A DNA stretch of 64,000 bases from Pezicula radicicola (GCA_003008705.1 PDUO01000027.1:314425-378424); one strand, 5' to 3'; shown: positions 46,312 through 58,568, counted from the first letter of the stretch. Notes: generated from the letters alone by a model not told the origin. Made by a program: numbers and translations.

Positions 46312-49300
46312 ATGTTTGGACGAAGTAGCTCCAAAAGACGCAGCTTGAACCGTCGCAAATCCACCTCGTCAGTCCAAAGCAAACACGAGTCCATTGATCC
46401 CGAGATCGCTCGTCACCTTGCACATACTGCAGCAAACTTAGCATTCGCCAGAGCAAAGGCAGGAACCAGTATTGATGGCAGTCTGTCCAGGAACAATAGT
46501 CGTCGAGAAGTACCACGTGAATCTCGAGAGGACAGTAGCGGCGGTGCGAATGTTCAGCCAACTATCAAAAGACAGCAAAGCGTCCGTTTTGCAGGGTCTA
46601 ATGCTATTCCGAGACGACAAGCTCTAGCGGCAAGAGCATCACAAACTACTATCATACCGAAAGCTAGCAATGCGTCTCTCAGACCTCGAGTGATGACCAC
46701 AGATGCTCCGGTCCCTGCCCAGTATCGTCCACCGAGTCGATCATCATCAATTGGGAGAGCATCTGTTGGCAAAAGCAGAAATGGAAGTTTCGTGACTGCT
46801 CTTGCATACGACGAATATTATACCCGCGAAGACGATGTCGCATCTACACCTTCTTCTTACAGAAGGATTAGAAAATCTAAGTCGATGTTCAGTCCTGTTA
46901 AGGCGCCAAGTATCTTTTATACCAACGGTACACCGGATAGCCGAGTTACAAGACACGAACGTTCATTCGTTGAGCACAATCCACAAGACTCATCAGCTTC
47001 TGGAAATCAAGTCATGAGAACTCAAAAATCTATGAGCTTCCTCCGAGGTGGCAGAGATCATGTAATGTCCAGTACACGCCAGAGAAACGATACTGCCGTT
47101 CAAATCGCTCGGGACAACTTTTTACACAACGTTGAGCAGCAAAGACTCAGAGCACAGCCCTCTTTTCTCTTCCGGTCCAGAAAGGCACGGGAGGAGAAAC
47201 CTTTCCGTCAATCTGTCCGCAGCAGCAGCGGCGGCAATAATGATAGCTATGAACATCCTGTTTCATCCACTAGTCAATTAACCTCACCCAAACGGACGGG
47301 GTTGAAAGGTAAGGCCAAAAGAGCCTTCGGGAAGCTCAAGAAGGCATTTGGGGCGAGCCCAAAGGGCAAAGTAGGAATCGACATACCTAGCCAGCAAGTT
47401 GAGGCACACGAGACGCATGTCCGCAAATACAATGGTGATGAAGAAATCAGGAACAACAACTTTCATGATATATCTCATCTAGATAAGACAGCAGTTTCTA
47501 GAGTTGTTTCAGGCCAGCCAGAAATTCATGCTGTATGTTCAGATCAGCAGCTCAGGTCAGCAGCAGGGAGTGTGCAGAGCATGAGAAGTGAGAGTGTTTC
47601 TGATGATAAGTCTCGAGTCACCAGCTGGGCAGTCAGCAGCAACAATAACACCATTTCAAGTCAAAGTCGAGCTCAAAATGAGCTTGACAAATACGAACAA
47701 CAACGTCTTTCCAGTCAAACTCGGGCTCAAGCTGATGCTGACAGAAGAGAGCAACAACGTCTCTCTGTCATAAACGAGCACGGTACACATCATTCCTCTG
47801 CAACTTTTGCTCGCCGACCCCTTGCCAACCAATACTCAGCATATCCTGTAATTCCAAGTCAGAAACAGAGTAACAGCACTACTCAAGTTCCACCACCATT
47901 GCCCGGACCAGTTGATAGCGCCAGAGTCTATTCGGCTCTTATGAAGCGTCTGGATGAGAATAGTCCACAAGCCAAACTTGCCGCTTCCAGAAAGAATAGC
48001 CTCGACAGTCTGTCTCCAAAACGTATACCTCCTAGAAGTAGCTCAGTTGATCGGCAGGATAGCCGCCGTCGCAGTCACCCGCCAGCAACCATCAGACAGG
48101 TGCAACCATCTGATTCAAGAATTGATATCAGTGCAGAAATTAAAAACAATGGAAGCACTGGTTCTCTCCTAACCATTGACCAATATAATCCCCAATATGC
48201 TTCCTCCGACGAATTCTATCCCGCAGCCGAAGCCCAGCCGAGTAACTGCAGTAGAGAGAATCTTCAGTGGGCTTCTGCTGTGTCGGCGCATGGTATTCGT
48301 GGTCATCTACATGATGATGTCTTTTCGCCAGAGCGCCGCATTCATAATACGGAACCTTCCAATGGCGGCCGGGAACATTCCAACGCGAGCTCAAACGAGT
48401 CAGCTCTTGCAAGGAAACAGAGTACCAATTCATACCATACGGTACAAAGTACAGAGGATCAAGCTCGACTTGCAGAAGAGCGATTTCTGCTGAGTCGTGG
48501 CTGGACCCCGCAAGAGATTGCGAGGCGTAACGAGCCTGTCATTGCCCCTCGACCAGCTGAAGTGAAAAAGAAAAGACTTCGCGAATCAAGATCAACGTTC
48601 TTTGGTGGATCTACCATGACGCTACCCAGGACCACCAGCCCGTATCGACAGGCTTTGGCAGACTATAACTATAATCCAGCCGTTGTGACTGGAGAATCGC
48701 CTGTTCGCCTTCTGAGCCCACTGAGAAATCCATTGCTACCTAATGATGAGAATGCAGTACCGGGAGCAGTAATGAAGGATCCTAAGAAGCAGAGGGTATA
48801 TAGTGATAGTATTTATTCACGCACAACAAGCGGTCAAACTCCTGCCGCATCAACCAGTACTTTGGCTCTTGTCAATAACCAAAGCACATTTCCCTTGACA
48901 AACTCTGGGCCTAGGCCACTGCTCTCACTTGAGGACCGGCAAAGGCTATATAGTGAAAGTATTCAATCGAAAGGATCCCGGGTAACAAGTAATTCGACAA
49001 ATACAGTGTCAGACGCCGATTTGCATTTGCCAACGGAGAACAACATGACTGGACTGTTTAAAGACCCAGAAGTGAGCGAGGTAGCGATTGTTAACCAACC
49101 TGTATATAGGTCATCCAACCCTCATGAACGCCATCGTACCACATCTTCTGCGGGGTCGAACGAGTGGAAAGGTTGGATGTCAGGCCAAGTCACAGTACTT
49201 GAACAGCCGAAATACAATAACTCAAATTCGACCACCTCAGTCCAAACCGTCAATTATGCCCTGCCGTCAATGTCGAGATCTTACCATGTAGGACCGAGAC

Positions 49301-50235
49301 ACAGGCGGGAGAACGCACAGATAGACGATGAGGACATCGCAAGCATCCAACAAAATGTTAGTGATGTGAAGCAGCTAGTTGGAAACTTACAACAAAGCTT
49401 TGCAGAAAGACGAAGATATGCAAAAGAGGATACTGCTAGTATCTCCGAGCAAGAGTATATGGAGGAAGAAATGCCTCAGCGCAACATCAGCAACTTCATC
49501 AATGATCTTCGGATGCAAAGTGGCCCCAGTCGTCAACGCTATCCACGAAACGCTGGCGGTACCTCGAAAGGTTCTTCACAAAGCGATGCTGTTCAGCCTC
49601 AGAATGTCCCAGTTCTCAAACCAATTCTCAAGAAGCCTTCATCTACACAACTGATCGAGCCAGACACAATTTCTAAATCAACGATTCCAACTCCGCCGCC
49701 AATCCCTCCTCCTCGCAGTCCCCTGAGACAAACTCAGAATAAGGAGTCTGCTGGCAGTAGGACACCAAACAGCGTACAGAAAGATATCATGCCTTCTAGA
49801 GGTACTCGTAGCCGTACTAGTGGCAGGAATGTATTGCACAAACGTAACACGAGCCAGAGTACCCTCAAGAGCTTAAGAAGCAGCAATGGTAGCCAGGTCA
49901 CTCTGAAGAGTTATGACAATGCTTCTATTACACGTAATAGTGCGAAATTGGTGAAGAGGAATAGTAGTGTTGGCAAAAAGACGCCTTTGGGTGGGAGGGA
50001 AAACGAGAAGGAGACTTTAACCGGCTTTGAGGGCATGAGAAAAGATAGCACCGATGATCATGGGGAGAATAGGCATAGTTGGGAGAAAATTGATGGTGGA
50101 ATTGGGAGGGCTGACACGCAGCAGTTGGGGAGTAAGAGGATGGTGGATATGTTCCTGAGCTCCAGACGAAGGAGAATCGATGGAAGCGATGACAGTGCTA
50201 ATGGTGTTGATATGCTTGGGAGGGTTTTTATTTGA
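46312..50235 (+). CDS. Large Ser/Arg-rich intrinsically disordered protein, function unknown
   Basis: Intronless frame of 1307 residues. I do not recognise a catalytic domain. The N-terminus is very basic (MFGRSSSKRRSLNRRKSTSS) and is followed by a short predicted helix, ARHLAHTAANLAFARAKAG. Most of the rest is Ser, Arg, Gln and Asn-rich and should be disordered. A basic stretch at about 325-345 (KGKAKRAFGKLKKAFG) could bind membrane or nucleic acid. An imperfect 18-residue tandem repeat lies at about 448-484 (SQSRAQ...EQQRLS, SQTRAQ...EQQRLS). RVYSDSIYS and RLYSESIQS recur about 50 residues apart near 830-880. Proline motifs (PPPLPGP, PPPIPPPRSP) could bind SH3 domains. Together these suggest a scaffold at the cell cortex or septum, which is inference only. 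The long open frame without an intron supports a real gene. Confidence 0.85.
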   Translation: MFGRSSSKRRSLNRRKSTSSVQSKHESIDPEIARHLAHTAANLAFARAKAGTSIDGSLSRNNSRREVPRESREDSSGGANVQPTIKRQQSVRFAGSNAIPRRQALAARASQTTIIPKASNASLRPRVMTTDAPVPAQYRPPSRSSSIGRASVGKSRNGSFVTALAYDEYYTREDDVASTPSSYRRIRKSKSMFSPVKAPSIFYTNGTPDSRVTRHERSFVEHNPQDSSASGNQVMRTQKSMSFLRGGRDHVMSSTRQRNDTAVQIARDNFLHNVEQQRLRAQPSFLFRSRKAREEKPFRQSVRSSSGGNNDSYEHPVSSTSQLTSPKRTGLKGKAKRAFGKLKKAFGASPKGKVGIDIPSQQVEAHETHVRKYNGDEEIRNNNFHDISHLDKTAVSRVVSGQPEIHAVCSDQQLRSAAGSVQSMRSESVSDDKSRVTSWAVSSNNNTISSQSRAQNELDKYEQQRLSSQTRAQADADRREQQRLSVINEHGTHHSSATFARRPLANQYSAYPVIPSQKQSNSTTQVPPPLPGPVDSARVYSALMKRLDENSPQAKLAASRKNSLDSLSPKRIPPRSSSVDRQDSRRRSHPPATIRQVQPSDSRIDISAEIKNNGSTGSLLTIDQYNPQYASSDEFYPAAEAQPSNCSRENLQWASAVSAHGIRGHLHDDVFSPERRIHNTEPSNGGREHSNASSNESALARKQSTNSYHTVQSTEDQARLAEERFLLSRGWTPQEIARRNEPVIAPRPAEVKKKRLRESRSTFFGGSTMTLPRTTSPYRQALADYNYNPAVVTGESPVRLLSPLRNPLLPNDENAVPGAVMKDPKKQRVYSDSIYSRTTSGQTPAASTSTLALVNNQSTFPLTNSGPRPLLSLEDRQRLYSESIQSKGSRVTSNSTNTVSDADLHLPTENNMTGLFKDPEVSEVAIVNQPVYRSSNPHERHRTTSSAGSNEWKGWMSGQVTVLEQPKYNNSNSTTSVQTVNYALPSMSRSYHVGPRHRRENAQIDDEDIASIQQNVSDVKQLVGNLQQSFAERRRYAKEDTASISEQEYMEEEMPQRNISNFINDLRMQSGPSRQRYPRNAGGTSKGSSQSDAVQPQNVPVLKPILKKPSSTQLIEPDTISKSTIPTPPPIPPPRSPLRQTQNKESAGSRTPNSVQKDIMPSRGTRSRTSGRNVLHKRNTSQSTLKSLRSSNGSQVTLKSYDNASITRNSAKLVKRNSSVGKKTPLGGRENEKETLTGFEGMRKDSTDDHGENRHSWEKIDGGIGRADTQQLGSKRMVDMFLSSRRRRIDGSDDSANGVDMLGRVFI

Positions 50236-51819
50236 ATATCGGTGTATCGCAATTGGGTTTTAGAGGCGATGTCAGGTTGTAGGATTGTGGAACTTGGGCT
50301 ATGGCGTTTACCTGCTTGGCTACTGGGTATGTGGATAGAAGCATTGGTTGGTTACAGATGTGTATTGATTGGATTTGGGCTTTTATGAATAGAAAAAGTT
50401 CGGGATGGAGGATATTTTTATTTAACAACTTCGAGACTTTGGGATGACTCGAGAGGTTGGAGTTCACCTCTTAGCTTTTGTATTGCATTGCTTAGACAAC
50501 GTTTAGTAGATTAAACTGATAATGGTAATAGAGTGAAAGAGGGGGTTTCTTGTTTCATGTGACTAGATTTGCTTCTTGTTTAAAAGTTCGATACATAAGA
50601 TAGTTCTATATATTAAGTATTGTTGATAGAACGGCTGCTTGCTTTATAGATTACTAATATTACATTAACGATAGTTAACTACTTTCAGTACACATCTCAT
50701 TTAGAGGAAGAATCCCAAGGCTCCCGATAGTAGGAAGACTTGCATTTCTTGCTAAAGTAGATCTTGAAGTCTATAAAGTCAGAAAACTCTGCACGGAAAG
50801 AAATTTTACTTGCCAATGTGCTAAGCTTTTATCTATTTAGATAAATGAATATGAATCGTCCAAAAGTTTTGATAATGTTGACTTTTGTAAGTAATAAAGA
50901 GCTATATTAGAAGTGAAGAATTAAGCGAGGGTGGAAAGAAATTAATGTTACATAAGCGATATATTTACAGGGTCGCTGATTTTTTATCTACCTTAAATAA
51001 GGACGAAAAGAAGTAGAAGGGGTATATAGTTTAGGTTTGTTAGCATCTAAGTTGTTTGAGGTTTTTGTTAAAGTGACTTGCCAAAGAGGATATTTTTTAT
51101 TATTAAGCGAGAACCATACACATTGGAAGAATATATAAAAGCACAGCTCTATTTATTTAGTTCAAACATTGAAAGAGATAGTGGTTCTGTTTAATAAGGT
51201 CTTAGCTGTCTTTGAAGAAGATGTGGAAGGAAACGTTGTATTTTTATAAACAAGAGTTCTGAAATAAGTCTATTTGTTCTAGTACTATGTGATTTCAGGT
51301 AGTAAATCCACAGTCATATGAGTATTCTTTACTTCAATGTTAAAAGTCATCTTTAGGTTTCTGTTGACAAGCTTCAAATCGAATACCTGGATTAATTTAC
51401 TTCAATTAAGTGAGTTACTAAATTCAGATAAGTGATATAAATCAGCGAGTGACTATAATCACCTGACAGTGTCTACATCCGACAGAAAGTTTTCCGGGTT
51501 TCCAGTTTTTAAATATCATGTTTAAGTTTTCATTCAAGTGGCTTTGGGAAGGAGCGATATGAGTGTCAAAGCAAGTCTGGAAAGTGATCTTGTGGTGCGG
51601 AGGGGCGGAGGGGCGGAAGAATCTACAGATGTCCATTCTTTCATTCATTCTCGAAAGAAAACATAGGCGGATTTGCAGAGATATTTATAGATTCATTCAC
51701 CACAATTCTTAAGGGAAAGATCATTTTAATGAATCATAATCCACCGTAGTCCGACTCAACCTAAACCACACTACCCGATCGATAATCCCAAATCGACCTA
51801 TCTCCTCGCTCTCGCTGCG
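50236..51819. other. AT-rich intergenic region, 1.6 kb
   Basis: Strongly AT-rich from about 50500 to 51450, with no frame longer than about 80 codons and no recognisable repeat. The composition could reflect an old repeat changed by C-to-T mutation, or just non-coding DNA. The promoter of the small Q-rich gene should lie at the right end. Confidence 0.45.
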
Positions 51820-52451
51820 ATGGCAGAAAACAACCAAGAGCCTGCACCCAAAGGGCTTAAGATAAAGGTAATCCGGTTGAAGAAGGCTACCAGGAACCAT
51901 AGTCAGGTGCAGAATGACCAAGGAGGACAACCACAGCCACAACAGCAACAGGAATACGAACAAGAACGGCCACAACCACCACATACGCCTTTTATTCAAT
52001 CTATGCCAGCGCCTATGCCAACTTCCAAGCTTCCTCAAATCTACACACTCGAAGAATACCAGATAGTAAGCATACCCAGTATTATTTCTCGATCTCTCTA
52101 CACAAGTTGACACGCTAACTTAAATAACCAAACTAGCCATGGGAAATAGACGACGAGAAGGAACTCAAGATATTCTGCCAAGATACTCTCCAAAAGAAAG
52201 ATGTTCCAGCCATCGTACGCCTAAGACTTTACCTCTGTCTTGCTGGTCTTGGCTGCGTGTCAAATCTTCTAGCAAGAGCGTACTTGAATCTTGCGAAAGA
52301 CGGGATATGGGAATTGCTTGGGACGGAGCTGGATTGGTGTGATCGTGAGACTGTCGCGGGGTTTGAGTTGATTGCTGAGGCTTGCTGGGTTAGGAGGTTG
52401 GGAAGGACTTGGACTACTCCTACTACTCCTTCTAACTTTTTCAATTATTGA
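51820..52451 (+). CDS. Small hypothetical protein with Gln/Pro-rich N-terminal half
   Basis: Exons 51820-52065 and 52137-52451 join across a 71-bp GTAAGC/TAG intron in phase to 186 residues. The N-terminal half is hydrophilic: a basic patch (LKIKVIRLKKATRN), then a Gln/Pro-rich linker, then LPQIYTLEEYQI. The C-terminal half is compact and helical, with DVPAIVRLRLYLCLAGLGCV and later LDWCDRETVAGFELIAEACW. I do not recognise a family. There is no signal peptide or membrane segment. The clean splice and consistent frame support a gene. Confidence 0.6.
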
Positions 52452-53589
52452 GGGGGATTGCTTTTATGGGACTGGTTATGATGGTTGGAGTGTTTGTTGG
52501 ACTTGGATCTGGTGGAGCAATAGCGTGCATTTTTCGGGTATGCAGAATTTGTATAAGAGATCTCTCCAATTCCTTGCATTAGGTTGAATAAGTCGACAAC
52601 TATTAAAAGTGATCAATACCAAGTGAATTACCAAAGGAAGTGGGCTCCTCAATTTGAACACCGAGTAGTCTGGCCAGCACTGATAGTAAATATTGTGCTA
52701 TCTCCCATCCTGTTAGGTGTACTGGCTTATCAACTTCAGTTATAAGGTCAGAAGTCGTGGAAATTTTATCACAATCCTATCAAGCTGATTGCTTCTGCCT
52801 CTCTCTTGTGCGACTTTGAACCTTCCATTGCAAGCTCGTTTAGCTGTTCCTTCCTTTCCATTGTCACCGTGCTACATAATCACTTTCTAACTTGCCCGTA
52901 AAGATCAAGTAAACATCAACATTCTATCACATCCCGAACAGAAATACCAACATTCTTAAATTAGTATGGCTTTAGCTCGCAAAGCTAATAATCCAAATCA
53001 ACAACACCCACACCCGGTATATTGGGCTCCCACACTATACGACTTTCTCTGAACCACCCCCCGAGAACCGTGGATTCACCTTTGTGAGTATTAACTTCCA
53101 TTGGCCCAGTGCATGAAAAAAAAGTGATGTGCCATTCTATAATGCCAGTTGCCTCGGCCCAAGCTTCAGAACCAAGTAGTACTTCTATGCCTCCTATTTT
53201 CATTTTGCACTGCAAAATTGTTCTATATCTGAAATATGGCATTGATATAACACAGGATCTCGATAAATTCCTCATTCCAAACCACAATCCTTGGCAGTAC
53301 CTAGAAGCAAGCGAGTCCTGCAAACGCAAGTTTGAGTTGTGCCCCTCGATGGAACTTAACGTGGATGCAACAAAGGCAGTATTTCAATACCGCGCGGACA
53401 ATCAACTATTTTCTTTTGTCCTCCACGGAGTTAACAGTAAGAGATGTGGCGATCCTCAAACAGCGACTCAGTTATCAAAATTACTGCAGTGGTTCAAATG
53501 GCCAGGATAATTTTTCCAACCACAAGATGAGCAATACCAGCTTTGGTCACTTTAGATGAGAGTGGAGAAGATTGCTCTGGGCATATAAT
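52452..53589. other. Intergenic region with two opposed, overlapping open frames
   Basis: A plus-strand frame (53109-53510, 133 codons with ATG) overlaps a minus-strand open frame (52985-53388) of similar length that lacks a good upstream ATG. The minus product has hydrophobic, beta-rich segments (EWHITFFSCTGPMEVNTH, GVGVVDLDY); the plus product has DLDKFLIPNHNPWQYLEASE. Neither is recognised, and at most one is likely real. Confidence 0.3.
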
Positions 53590-55370
53590 TTATCTATACT
53601 TCTCGTAGCCCCTCTCTTCAGCCAGTCTTGCTTCTACAGCAGCAACCGTTTCCTGGTCGTAAAACTTTTCGGGAGTCTTGTCTCCTTTCAGGACGTGCTT
53701 CTCATGAACAGCTGCCTCCTCCTTAGTCATGCACACTAAGTCCCCAATTGTGACTTTACTGGTCTTCTGTCCCTCTACACTCTTGTCCATCGTACTACCT
53801 TCCGCAGGCTTACGCCATCGAACTAATGCCAAGCGCGTCGAGACGCCACTAATCGCACTTCTTCCTCTAAATACTTCTTCAACGATATAACCAACGTCGT
53901 TGAAAGTTATCCCCAATTTCAATCCCTGTGCGTCCTCCCCTGGGGTCGTGGCTCTAGCGAGCTTTTCCTCCGAGCCTTGAACTTGTGCCAAAATGGCGTC
54001 GTACATCTTTTCTCTGCCCTTGGCAGGTACATATTCACAAGGATAATCAGTTATTTTCAAAATAACGTGGTTCGCAACAGTATAGCCAAAAACCGCTGGC
54101 ATGGTACCCAAAACGGGTAAAATCCGAACTCTGAAATCAGGGAGTACGCCTAGCTCACCCACTGATCCTTTTTGGAACTCCTCTTCAGGAAGAGGAAGCA
54201 ATTGAGCCTTTCCTGGTCCTGGCTTCTCCGTGGAGTATACAACAGGAATACCAGAGCTAACGCCAACAGCTCGAAGCCTACGGCGCGTCGAACGTGAGAG
54301 AGGGTCCTCGGTACTCGCTGAAATGTCGCCAATAAAGATTCTTGTCGGATCCGATTTACAGCCTGCGCCCATAGATGATATGACTGGTATGTTATTCTTC
54401 GCACAGTATTCCAGTAGATCAACCTTGCTGTCGATATTGTCAATGGCATCTACAATATAATCAGGTTTGCTTCCATCTTCCCAAGCTCCAAGTAGCGTGT
54501 CGGCCGCGACCTTCGAGAAGAGCTCATTTCGAAGATCGAAGTTTACCCAGGGCGTTATCTGTTGCAAGCGCCTCTTCAGACATACGACTTTTGGAGTGCC
54601 AACATCTGCAAGAGTAGCCACGGCGTGTCTGTTCAGGGAAGAGAGTGTAACTTGATCGAAATCGATGAGACGGATGTGAGAGACTCCAGAGCGCGCCAGA
54701 GCTGCTGTGCAATGGGAGCCTACACCTCCAACACCAACTACTATTATGCGCGCTGAGCGCAATTTTGCTAGGCCATCGTCTGTGAGGAAGACTCTGTTTC
54801 GCGCAAGTTGTTCAAGGATCAGATCTATACACTGTTAGTTCCATATATTGCTAATTGCAACCACCAGGCAATAACTCGCGAGGGCATACCGTCATCGTAG
54901 TCTCCTTTCTGAGCCCTCGCTGCTAGAGCAGCGCTCCGTTCGTCTTCCTTACTCAAGGTGACTGATTTCGCAATGCCATAATTTGTAAGCTTCACTTTTC
55001 AGATCAGTATTTCCTACTTTTCGGCTTCTAAATATTTACACCCAGTTTATAGACGTACCTTGTCTGCGTGATGTTCGCTGCCCAACTCTGGAATGCTCCT
55101 CTTCAAATCCTCGACCTTTTCCTGCCGACGAACATGCTGGTATCCAAATATAGCACCGGCAACTACAGCGCCCGATACAATCGCAGTAGCAGCGAACTGC
55201 GTATGCGAAGAGCCACTCGCTCGAGAGATCCAGGAACTCATACTGAATGGTTGCGGTGATGGAGGGGGAGATGGTGTTGTGTGTCGCTCGTAGTCCTCGT
55301 CCTCCTCTTCGAATCCTTCTCTGTAATGGTTTCTATGTCCGTTATATGATTGATTATATCGCCTGTCCAT
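53590..55370 (-). CDS. tRNA threonylcarbamoyladenosine dehydratase (TcdA/Tcd1-Tcd2 type, E1-like)
   Basis: Uses ATP to convert t6A37 in tRNA to its cyclic form. Exons 55059-55370, 54890-54989 and 53590-54824 (introns of 69 and 65 bp) give 548 residues. Residues 59-78 form one membrane segment (FAATAIVSGAVVAGAIFGYQ), as in the yeast enzymes of the mitochondrial outer membrane. The E1-like Rossmann motif G168-x-GG-x-G173 in IIVVGVGGVGSH binds ATP. LIDFDQVTLSSLNRHAVA, DAIDNIDSKVDLLEYC and SSMGAGCKSDPTRI are typical of the family rather than of ubiquitin E1. The acidic C-terminal region is Lys/Glu-rich. The gene is divergent from EMC1 with 222 bp between starts. Confidence 0.93.
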
Positions 55371-55592
55371 AACGGAAGGGTGACATGTTGTTTGGCGAAA
55401 TCATTGCTCTTTGTTCTTCAATTGCAGTGGGTGTTGTAAAGTTCCTAAATTTTGAAGCTCTTCCCCCACAATCCTTGCTCTGACGACATGCGACGTGATC
55501 CGGCTACCGTAGGAACACCTATCGCAAGCTCACAAGCTTACACAACTTTGAACGCTTCACACCAGAGGCTTCAAATCCTCAAATCCGTGATA
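55371..55592. promoter_or_regulatory. Bidirectional promoter, t6A dehydratase / EMC1
   Basis: 222 bp between divergent start codons. The frame of EMC1 is open upstream to about 55452 without disturbing features, and an in-frame ATG lies at 55488, but the signal peptide argues for the start at 55593. Confidence 0.5.
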
Positions 55593-58568
55593 ATGCGACT
55601 TCCACAGCATCTTCTATGGCTAACCTTGGCAATCCTTCCCTCCACCTTTGCCATATTTGCCGATGAGGCTGGAGTTATCGACTACCACCACCAATTACTA
55701 GGCCTCCCGCAAGAAGACACGACTTTCTTTTATCGCCCGAGAAAGGACGACAAAGCAAGCCTACTGTATACCTTGAGTGATTTGGGCATACTTGGAGCTG
55801 TAAATCCAGGAACAGGGGCCACTGTTTGGAGGCAGACGTTACATACTGGACTCGGTGGCGCAAATGGACTTGTTAGGGGTGTGGAAGGAGAAGGGATAGT
55901 TGTGAGCGCTATTGGGAATACTGTTAGTGCATGGGATGCGATGACTGGAAGATCAAAATGGAGCAGTGGTTTTGCAGGGCAGGCGAAGGATCTGGAAGTG
56001 ATGGAGGTAGCAGCGGGCTCTTCGGATACAAAGGACGTCCTAGCTCTATTCGAAGACGGGGAGAAGGGAATATTAAGACGGTTGAGTGGAACTTCAGGCG
56101 CTGTAAAGTGGGAATATGCGGACGAAACTTCGGATTTGCCATTACAGGTGAGCACGAATCTTCAGGCTGTCTTTTTGGTCAGTCTGCATGGAGCCAGGGG
56201 AGGATATACAGTGAAGATCACTTCTCTGGACCCTGTCACTGGAAAGAAGATTGATGAATATACTTTGTCATCCAAGTCCGATGTTCATGGACCAGAGGAT
56301 GTCTTGCTTGTCGGTGCCAACTCGGCGGCTCCCATTGTTGCTTGGACGGACAAAACTTTCAAAGAACTCAAGGTCCATATTCTGGGCAAGAAAGCCGTAC
56401 ATTCTCTAGCTTTGAAAGAGTCAGACGGAGAATTAGTCAAGGTCACACTTCATGCTCCCCATTTGGTCCAATCACAGCCACATTTCTTGGTCTATAGTCA
56501 ATCTGCTGCTTCGACTCGAGCAGATGTATACCATATCGACTTGAAGTCCCACGCGATCACCAAAGCGTACGAGCTGCCTAAACTTGCTGGCAAGGGAACA
56601 ATTTCAACGAGTTCACAGGACGCAAATGTGTATTTCACTAGGACGACTGAGGATGAAGTCATTGTTGTTTCCTCGGTATCCCACGGGATTCTTGGAAGAT
56701 GGCCAGTCAAGATTGAGAAAAACCACGGTGTCCTGGTACACGCAGCCTCTGAGGTTGTTGCTCGATCTGCTGACACCTACGCTGTTAGATCTGCAATTGC
56801 TACCTCAAACGATGACTGGATTCTGGTTCGTAATGGAGCAGAGGCATGGACTCGTGTTGAAGGTCTGTCGGGTGCAATTGCTGCTGAATGGGCCGAGCTT
56901 CCTGGCGAAGAACGCTTGGCTAAGACTCTTGAGGCAGAGTTTTTAGACAATCCACTAACAGCATACGTGCATCGTGTTACGCGTCATATTCATGAATTGG
57001 AGCATTTACCAGGATATTTGATGGAGCTGCCGAAGAGGTTGTTGAGCAGCATCATCCCAGTTGAGACTACTCCTTCTGATGACTTAGTTCGCGACAACTT
57101 TGGATTCAACAAGCTAGCTATTGTTGCAACTCAGCGAGGGCGAGTTTACGGGCTGAATGCAGGCAACCACGGGAAGGTTGTATGGAATGCTAAAGCATTT
57201 GATATTGAAGCTGGTAAAAAATGGGACGTTAGAGGCATCTGGGTCGAGCCTGCAAGGGGGTTTGTGACTATTAGAGGTGCTGATGGCGAGTATATTATGT
57301 TGAAAACACTTACTGGTGCAACCGTTGAGAAGATGAGCCCAGGTTCCTGGCCGCCAACCACAAGCGCGGTTGTTGTTAACAGCACTTCCGGAAAATGGTT
57401 CTTACCTATCGGTGTCGATGGAAACCCTGGAGAGGTTCCAGTTGCTTGGGCTCCAAAGGATAGCCTTGTTGTGCAAGGAACCAGTGGGGAAGTTAAGGGA
57501 TTGAAGTTCCAAGCTGATGGACCCAATTCTTTCCCTATTGTTGCTTGGACCTTTCAACCTGCTGGGCAGAATGTCATAAGTGTAGTATCAAGACCAAAAC
57601 ATGACCCGGTTGCGTCAATTGGAAGGGTCTTGGGTGACCGTACAGTTCTGTACAAGTATCTCAACCCCAATATCGTACTGGTAACAGCTGTCTCAGATGT
57701 CGCATCAACGGCGTCCTTTTATCTTTTAGATTCCGTTTCGGGAGATATTCTGTACTCTACTACACACTCAGGAGTCGATACAACGCAGCCAATTACCTCC
57801 GTTCTCACAGAAAATTGGTTTGCTTACTCGCTTTTCAGCGACGCAATCCCCAGCACTGTCGATGAGCAGCTTCCCCTTTCTAAAGGATACCAACTCATCG
57901 TCTCTGAACTTTTTGAATCTGCTCTCCCAAACGACCGTGGGCCTCTTGGCTCCACTGAGAGCACCTCTAGCATCGAGCCATCTGATATCCCAAACGCGGA
58001 GCCCGCGCTCCCCCACGTCATCACACAATCCTTCTTGATCCCAGAATCAATCAGTCACATGTCGGTTACACAAACCAAACAAGGCATTACATCCCGGCAA
58101 CTCCTTTGTACTCTCGCAGCGTCGAATGCTATTGTTGGCATCCCGCGTCAAATTCTTGACCCACGCCGCCCCGTTGGCAGAGATGCCACAGCTCTAGAAA
58201 TGGAGGAAGGGCTTTTCCGCTACCAACCTTTGATCGACTTTGATCCAAAGATGATCATCACCCACAACCGGGAAGTCATCGGGATTAAAAAGGTCATCAC
58301 TTCCCCATCATTACTGGAAAGTACTAGTTTGGTCTTTGCGTACGGTATTGATATCTTTGGCACAAGGGTGGCACCCAGTCAAGCATTTGATATTCTGGGT
58401 AAGAGTTTTAATAAGATAAGTTTGGTGGGGACTGTTCTCGCCTTGTGGGTTGGTGTTGTAGTTTTAGCGCCTATGGTAAGTCCTGTATTCTGAGATGACA
58501 CTTTAAAATGCTAACAAAATAAATAGGTCAGAAGGAAACAAATCAACGGGAGATGGACAATTTCGTAG
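55593..58568 (+). CDS. EMC1: ER membrane protein complex subunit 1 (EMC1)
   Basis: The largest subunit of the ER membrane protein complex, which inserts tail-anchored and multipass proteins into the ER membrane. Exons 55593-58475 and 58527-58568 flank a 51-bp intron and give 974 residues. The signal peptide is at 1-20 (MRLPQHLLWLTLAILPSTFA), followed by the conserved FADEAGVIDYHHQLLG block. A lumenal PQQ-like beta-propeller follows, then the C-terminal EMC1 domain with LLCTLASNAIVGIPRQILDP-like residues and DPRRPVGRDAT. One membrane segment lies near the end (VGTVLALWVGVVVLAPM), then a short basic cytosolic tail (RRKQINGRW). The second exon encodes only 13 residues but completes the tail as in relatives. 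Start chosen by the signal peptide. Confidence 0.95.
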
